NCBI GenBank assembly: GCA_039583875.1
Contig: CM077153.1
Coordinates: forward strand, 68,084,482-68,148,481
DNA from: Platanthera guangdongensis
Taxonomy: Eukaryota > Streptophyta > Magnoliopsida > Asparagales > Orchidaceae
Length of the DNA: 64,000 bases
Direction of reading: 5' to 3'
Below, one piece after another: positions 57,621-64,000 of this stretch; positions within the stretch are counted from its first letter, which is position 1; each line of letters begins with the position of its first letter. The position numbers and the translations under genes are program-made. The notes under the pieces are model-generated. The model was not told the origin of the DNA. It did not search any database and saw nothing but the letters and a program-made list of their open reading frames with translations.

Positions 57621-58159
57621 CCGGTGACTTGGGGTGGCCGAAATAGTGTTTCTGAGCATGAAAATTTTCTTGGCCATTTCTCCATGGATTTCATTGGAAT
57701 CAAACTCAATTAAGCTCAATTCTCTTCCTAATTTGTCTAAGATAATAACACTAAGAGATAGGGGAGGAAACTCTCAAGAATGGTGACTAGAGATGGAGTA
57801 AAACATTAGGGAGCCATGGTGGTGGCCAGTGAGCTTGTCCTAGTTGAAAACCTCCATTTCTCCATCAATTTCCTCAATTTAAAGTTCTACTACATTGTTT
57901 GGGAGATGTGGAAGGTGCCTGTGGAAATTATAGAGAGTTTTTGAGGCTGAAGAGAGGAATGACATTATATAGGGGGTCAGTTTTTGGCTTTGGAATCTCC
58001 TCCATGACTCCATATAGCTCCATCTTTGCTGCTAGCTGACTGTAGTTGAATGGTGAGCACTTCTAAATGGCATCAAGGTGCATATGAGCTATAGTCCAAA
58101 TTCAGAAGGACATCTCGTGTAATTGGCCTCAAATATCTATAATGTTCCTTAAGAATGAT
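57621..58159. other. No gene recognised
   Basis: Sequence continuing from the 49357-49437 spacer. It contains GGAGCCATGGTGGTGGCCAGTG and a TATATAGGGGG word (57973). It may be part of an unrecognised LTR; no partner is seen in the window. Confidence 0.4.
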
Positions 58160-59434
58160 TTAGGCTCGAAAGCACCTTACCTTGACGATCACACACACAG
58201 TTCTTCTCATCATTTTCCACACTGCGCTCGATATTAAACATTTTCGCTTCTCTTCAACCTAAATTGTGGCCAGTACAATTAACATTTTTACCTCTCTTCA
58301 TCCAAATCAATGGAGGGTACACTCAACATTTCTGCTTCTTTTCATCCAAAATTGTGGGCGGTACACTTAAAATTTCAGCTTCTCTTCATCTAGAACTAGG
58401 GGTCGAAAGTACCTCACCTCGGCGGTACACTTAACATTTCTGCTTCTCTTCATGCAGAACTATGGGCGGTACACTTACCACTTCGACATCTCTTCATCCA
58501 GAACTAGGGATGAAAAGTACCTCACCTTGATGATCTTACACGCAGTTCTTCCCATCATTCTCCACACTGCGCTCGGCACTTAACACTTTCTCTTCTCTTT
58601 ATCCAGAACTGTGGGCGGTAGACTTAACATTTCTACTTCTCTTCATCCAGAACTTGGGCTCAAAAGTACCTCACATCAACGATCTCACACACAGTACTTC
58701 CCGTCATTCTCCACACTGCGCTCGTCACTTGATATTTTCTCTTCTCTCCATACAAAAATGTGAGCGGTGCACTAACATTTCCATATTTCTTCATCCAGAA
58801 CTAGGGCTTGAAAGTACCAAATTAAAATTAAAATTTGTATTTCTAAGTCCTCTGCAAGTCTCTATAAACTCACCTTGACGATCTCACACGTAGTTCTTCC
58901 CGTCATTGTCAGCACTGTGCTCGACACTTAACATTTTTTCTTTTCTTCATCCTGAACTCTAGGCAGTACACTTAACATTTTTTGCTTCTCTTCATCCAGA
59001 ACTAGGGATCGAGAGTACCTCACATTGACTATCTCATGCACAGTTCTTCCTGACATTCCCCACACTGCGCTCGACGGTCCATTCGCACAAAGATCTTGAT
59101 GTATACTTCAACCAATTCCTTTTCTCTCTTCAGTTCTCCATTGTGTTGTACTTTCTCCGTGAGGTCCTTCCCCTCGATCACCATTAATGATCTTTTTCAG
59201 CCACCACATGTTTTCCTTATTCTTACCCTCCTGTTAGCAACATTCCCCTCCTTTTTCTAGTATTTTCCCAAACATTGACCTATTAACCTAATGCTCCTTG
59301 TTGCACCTCCTACCGTCATTTTCCACGTTGTGCTCGATGATTCACTCTCACGACAATGACCGACATTCCAAGTAATTATATGGGCAAAGAACAAGAAAAA
59401 AATATCAAATAATGAGTTAAATCTTGAAAAATTC

Positions 59435-59999
59435 CTAACATATCCTGGTAAAGTAATTGTTCCAAACCATGAGCTCACATTCAGGACTCAAAAGATCTTT
59501 GCTCATTCCAGTGTCAAAGTAAAGATGGCAGAAGGAGGGAGGGAGCGAACAATGACAACATAGAAACCCAATCATCCTTCTTACCTTCGGATCTTGAATG
59601 ACATGGGAAGTGGGAATAAAAGTTATAGAACAATTTAAACTCTTGGTAAGCTTGCTAACATATAAGAGAATCAAAGAATACATAAAGAGTGCCGGAAATA
59701 TCTAAATCAGGATATTAGGTAGTACCACCAATACTATTGGCAGAGATGTGGAACCATTAGCAAAACAATTAGGTGGAAAAGATGAATAACTTACACTAGA
59801 CAAATGAAAAAACACACAAATTACCTGTCATATGATTAGAGGCACAAAAGTCGATGATCCAAGTGTGTAAGATAGATGAAACACAAGTAATGGGGTTATC
59901 CGGGTGAACATATGAAGACGTAGAATCAGGAAACTGAGCTGTCCACAAGTATCTGTAAACTAAAATTATAATTCTAATTCTTATTCCTAAGTCCTCCAC
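59435..59999 (-). pseudogene. Copia protease/pre-integrase fragment, copy 1 in the tandem array
   Basis: The minus strand reads HTWIIDFCASNHMTGNLCVFS (about 59865-59805), the Copia protease active-site region with the usual DSG changed to DFC. After a frameshift comes LYVSKLTKSLNCSITFIP (about 59665-59610) and HVIQDPKVRRMIG, the pre-integrase region. There are no other pol domains on either side. It is an isolated ~0.5-kb piece captured in the repeat unit. Confidence 0.75.
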
Positions 60000-61489
60000 A
60001 AGGCTCTATAAACTCACCTTGACTATCTTACCCATAGTTGTTCCCATCATTCTCCACACTGCGCTCGACACTTAATATTTTGTTTCTCTTCATCAAGAAT
60101 AGTGGGCAGTACACTTTAACTTTTCCACTTCTCTTCATCTAGAACATGGGCTCAAAAATAACTCACCTCAATGATCTCACGCGCAGTTCTTCCCATCATT
60201 CTCCACACTACAGTCGACACTTCACATTTTCATTTCTCTTCATCCAGAACAGTGCGTAATACACTTAACATTTTCGGTTCTTTTCATCTAGAACTAGGGC
60301 TCAAAAGTACGTCTCTCGATGATCTCACACACAGTTCTTCATGCCATTCTCCACACTGCGCTCGACACTTGATATTTATGCTTCTCTTCATCCAGAATTG
60401 TGGGCGGTACACTTAACATTTTCGCTTCTCTTCATTCAGAACTATGGCAATACACTTAACATTTCTTCTTCTCTTCACCCAGAACTTTGGGCGATACAAT
60501 TAACACTTTCAATCTCTTCATCCATAACTATGGATCGAAAGTTCCTCACCTCGCCAATCTCACACGTAGATCTTCCCATCATTCTCCACACTGTGCTCGA
60601 CACTTAACATTTCATATCTCTTCATCAAGAAATGTGGGCAGTAAAATTAATTGTTTGGCTTTTCTTCATCCAAAATTGTGGAAGGTACACTTAACATTTC
60701 CGCTATACTTAATCTAGAACTAGGATTCAAAAGTACCTCACCTCGATGATCTCATGGCAGTTCTTCCAGTCATTCTTCACACCGCGCTCGACACTTAACA
60801 TTTTTGCTTCTCTTCATCCAGAACTATGGGTGGTACACTTAACATTTTTGCTTGTCTTCATCCAGAACTAGGTATCGAAAGTTCCAAATTCAAATTCAAT
60901 ATCAAATTCCTAAGCCCTCCACAAAGCTCTGTAAACTCACCTTGACAATCTCACGTGCAGTTCTTCCCGTCATTCTCCACATTGCGCTTGACACTTAACA
61001 TTTTGGATTATCTTCATTAAGAAGTGTGGGTGGTACACTTAACATTTCCGCTTCTCTTTATCCAAATCTAGGTCTCAAAATTACCTCACCTCGACAATCT
61101 CATGCACAGCTCTTCCCATCATTCTCCACACTACGCTCCACGGTCCGTTCGCACGAAGATCTTGTTGTATACTTCAACCAATTCGTTTTCCTCTTTGGCT
61201 TTCCATTGTGCTGCACTTGCTCAGTGAGTTCCTTCCCCCCCGATCCCATTAATGAGCTTCTCCGGCCACCACATGTATTCCATGTTGTTTACCTCCTATA
61301 AGTAGCATTCCCCTCCTTTTTCCAGTATTTGCCCTAACATTTACCTATTAACCTAAAGCTCCAAGCTGCACCTCCTCCCATCATTCTCCATGTTGCGCTC
61401 GACAATCCACTCTCACGACGATGACCAACATTCCAAGTAAAAGTATAGGCAAAGAATAAGAAAAGAGAAAAAATAGAGAATGAGTCAAA

Positions 61490-62026
61490 TCTCTACAAAT
61501 TGCCAACATATCAGCCTGGAAAAGGTTATGTTCAAAGCAATGAGCTCACATTCAGGACTCAAAAGATCTTTTGCAGCATTTCAGAGCTGCAAAGTGTAAA
61601 GGGAAGAGGGAGGGAGGGAGCAGTCAAAAACGGAACATAGAATCCCAATCATCCTACTTGCCTTCGGATCTTGAATGACACAAGAAGTGGGAATGAAAGT
61701 CAGAGAATAATTCAAAATCTTGATAAGTTTGCTAATAGATAAGAGAATCAGAGAATATTTAAAGAGTGCCGGGAAGATCTAAGCCAGGATATGAGGTAGT
61801 AGCGCAAATACTCTTGGTTGAGACGTCGAACCATCAAGAAGACAATTAGGTGAAAAGATGAATTGGTGACACTAGGAAGGCAAGAAAAAACACACAAATT
61901 ACTTGTCATATGATTAGAGGCACATGAGTCGATGATCCGAGTGTTTAAGATAGATGAAATGCAAGTAATGAGTTTACCTGAGAGAATATATGGAGACGTA
62001 GAATCAAGCAACTTTGTCGTCCACAA
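61490..62026 (-). pseudogene. Copia protease/pre-integrase fragment, copy 2 in the tandem array
   Basis: Collinear with copy 1: NTRIIDSCASNHMTSNLCVFS (about 61955-61895), here with DSC at the active site, and further down ISKLIKILNYSLTFIPTS with VIQDPKASRMIG. The two copies have mutated independently, so the 2.07-kb duplication is not recent. Confidence 0.72.
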
Positions 62027-62308
62027 GGCTCTATAAACTCAAATTCTATTTCAATCTCAAATTCAATTTCGTATTCCCAAGTCCTCCATAAAGATCTGTA
62101 AACTCACCTTGACGATCTCACATGCAATTCTTCCCATCATTCTCCACAATGAGCTTGACAGTTAACATTTTTGCTTCTCTTCATCCAAAACATTATGCAA
62201 CACACTTAACATTTCTACTTCTATTCATACAACACTACGGCTCGAAAGTACCTTATCTCGACAATCTCACACGCAGTTCTTCCAATCATTCTCCACACTA
62301 AAAGTAGC

Positions 62309-62320
62309 CTCTGATACTAA
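62309..62320 (-). promoter_or_regulatory. Degenerate primer-binding site
   Basis: The minus strand reads TTAGTATCAGAG next to the LTR end, one transition from the usual TGGTATCAGAG core. The tandem array ends about 10 bp further left. Confidence 0.6.
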
Positions 62321-62418
62321 TTGTAAGAAATGGATAGATCTACTTTACACTGGGGGGGGGGGGGTGAATAAGCTATTTTAAAATCTTGAATTAGTTTTAT
62401 AGCGGATTTAAAAACTAG

Positions 62419-62509
<91 letters not shown>
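62419..62509. repeat. (TA)n microsatellite
   Basis: About 45 uninterrupted TA units within the LTR. The Ile/Tyr-repeat open frame across it is not a gene. Confidence 0.92.
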
Positions 62510-62511
<2 letters not shown>

Positions 62512-63449
62512 CAATCACAGCACACAAATAAAGAGAATAACAATCACATACGATACAAGGAAATTTATAGTGGTTCCCCAATAAATCTCGGTACATGCAC
62601 TCTTCTACCACCCTGGTAGGAATCCACTACAGGTTTTTGATCAGGTGCCCTGCCACCATATGTTTTTGCTCAGGTGCCCTACCACAAGAAGATCTATTTT
62701 TCTAAGGGAGATCTACCAACACTTTGAGCATTTGATCCGGTGCCCAAAAACCAATCTAAGTATTTTGATCAGGTGACTAAAGAACCAAGAGATTAACTTT
62801 TGAAGGGAGTTATAACCCTGTACACAGTTTATGAAAATAAATTAAAAGTTGATGATGTCTTCACTTTCAAGATTCTCTGAGAAGACTAGTGGATTGATGT
62901 TGAAGCAAAAAGCTCCCCCTATGTTGAGTAGAATTTGTGATTGAGGGATAAGCTTTTTTTCAGGGTGTAGGCCTTCAAGAATGTTGTTTCTGAAGAAGGA
63001 AGACTTTGCGCAAGCAGAGACTGAAAATCTAATTCTGTAAGAGTATATGTTGATCTGCAAGTCTCTAAGTCAGTATATCTAGGTCTGTAACCTTGAGGCA
63101 GCAATCTTTTGTACATATATATATATATAGAATGCCGAGAGGACTTAAAACATTTGAATTAATCGATTCTAAAATGTCTGAGGAATTCCCGAGAATGGTA
63201 ACTATCTTGGAAATTGATTAGCTTTAAACTCTGTGATATATCCATATTTAATGCTGTCTCTAAACAGCTATATTCGTTAGAATATTTTGCATTAAATATC
63301 AGAGTCATAACTGTCTGAAATTAAGCCTTTAAATTATTCTGCCTTAAGAATATATAACAGCCTGAATTAAGCCTGAAATAGTTCTGCCTTCTATAAATAA
63401 AACTGCCTAAAATACTGCAAAGATTTAATTGAACTCAACAAGCATTTCA

Positions 63450-63690
63450 TCGACCAGAGACCGAAGTTAGTCGAACTGAATCTTCTTATTTGTCGACCTG
63501 AGCTCAGAATTTGTTGAGCTGAGCTTGACTTTCGTCAAGCTGAGTTTCTGAGTAGAGATCGGAGTTCGTCGACCGGAGCTTTGCTTTCGTCGAGCTAAAC
63601 CCAAAGAAAAAACTCTGCGTTTGTCGAGCTGAGCTCGACGATCATCAAACTGCGCTCAGCTTTCGTCAAACTGATTTTTGCATTCGTTGA
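63450..63690. repeat. TCGTCGAGCTGAGCTCGACG dyad array in the SIRE-like LTR
   Basis: About ten copies of TTYGTCGAGCTGAGCT-like words (CATCGACCAGAG, TTTGTCGACCTGAGCTC, TTCGTCGACCGGAGCTT, GTCGAGCTGAGCTCGAC, a near-perfect 17-bp palindrome near 63619) are spaced about 20-30 bp. On the element's strand it precedes a TATA-like TATTTATAG near 63400. Confidence 0.82.
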
Positions 63691-63821
63691 ATTGCTTTTC
63701 TCTGGAGTTCTTCTGAAGGCAATAACCCTGGAAATAACCTATGACCCAAGACTATACAAGGTGGGTCAAACTAAATATCCTAATAGTAATCATAGCATAA
63801 ATCAGTAATAGGGTTCCAACA

Positions 63822-64000
63822 ATCTCCCCGTATTTGGGTGAGGATATTATTTACAAAGGGAAAACACAATGCATAAATTATCTAGTAGAAAAACTTTCTG
63901 CAGATATAAAAATAAAGTGTTTTGAAAGTTATAAAAATAAACATAGTTATAAGAACATAAAATCAAAAAATCAATTGACTTTTTTAGGAGCATCAGATGT
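63822..64000 (-). other. 3' internal end of a SIRE-like element running off the window
   Basis: Directly right of the LTR the minus strand reads ATACGGGGAGAT, a polypurine tract. The remaining AT-rich sequence has no open frame and fits the 3' untranslated end of a minus-strand element that continues beyond 64000. Confidence 0.55.

Larger units (their letters stand above)
58160..62299. repeat. Composite tandem array: ~149-bp units within a ~2.07-kb unit
   Basis: Short-unit stretches at 58160-59070, 60035-61135 and 62095-62299 repeat a unit of about 149 bp (GATCTCACACGCAGTTCTTCC, CATTCTCCACACTGCGCTCGAC, ACTTAACATTT, CTTCTCTTCATCCAGAACT, GGGCGGTACACTT, CTAGGGCTCGAAAGTAC) with internal ~44-bp subrepeats. 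They alternate with two copies of a ~950-bp segment (59075-60030 and 61141-62095, offset about 2.07 kb) that carries Copia pol fragments on the minus strand. Open frames in the short units are not genes. Confidence 0.85.
62322..63821 (-). repeat. SIRE-like LTR (minus strand)
   Basis: 1500 bp. On the minus strand it starts TGTTGGAACCC and ends CATTTCTTACA. It has a 13-C run near its 3' end (poly-G 62352-62364 on the plus strand, context TTCACCCC), as in the other SIRE-like LTRs here, a (TA)n tract, and a TCGTCGAGCTGAGCT array near its start. No partner LTR is inside the window. Confidence 0.75.

Noticed and set aside
62408..62611. Ile/Tyr-repeat ORF on the minus strand
   Set aside because: It is a translated TA microsatellite.

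Overview
This is a plant nuclear window made almost entirely of LTR retrotransposons inserted into one another. I see no host gene, tRNA, rRNA, CRISPR array or bacterial operon. The evidence for a flowering plant with a repeat-rich genome is: Ty1/Copia Tork-like and SIRE-like elements, a Tat-like Ty3/Gypsy element with an antisense extra ORF, a chromodomain Gypsy element, initiator-tRNA-Met primer sites (TGGTATCAGA), 5-bp target duplications and AT-rich DNA between elements. I cannot name the species. All boundaries, counts and similarities were read by eye.

Layout. 1-2300: GC-rich repeats, a hairpin and an LTR-like promoter segment. 2400-3870: an old Copia pol remnant. 3871-7235: AT-rich DNA without a visible gene. 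7236-29422: one Tat-like Gypsy element on the minus strand, with both LTRs, a gag remnant and an antisense ORF remnant but no pol. It has been split by two Copia insertions: a Tork-like element on the minus strand (8829-14401) and a SIRE-like element on the plus strand (17610-27011). 30514-49356: a chromodomain Gypsy element on the plus strand with a large internal deletion. Its 3' LTR is split by a SIRE-like element (35170-47545) with an exact 5-bp target duplication. 49438-57615: a young Copia element on the minus strand, with equal-length LTRs, an exact target duplication and a single stop codon in an otherwise open gag-pol frame. 58160-62299: a tandem array with a ~149-bp unit inside a ~2.07-kb unit that carries a piece of Copia pol. 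62322-63821: a further SIRE-like LTR on the minus strand; its internal region runs off the window.

The most interesting pattern is that at least five unrelated LTR families here carry dense arrays of short CpG-containing palindromes or dyads (TGTCGACA, TTCGACGAA, CGCCGATCGGCG, GTCGAGCTGAGCTCGAC, GCGCTAGCGC), in most cases just upstream of the LTR TATA box. In the SIRE-like element at 35170-47545 a third copy of the TGTCGACA array, with its own TATA box, lies inside the element directly before the extra (env-position) ORF. This suggests an internal promoter for that ORF.
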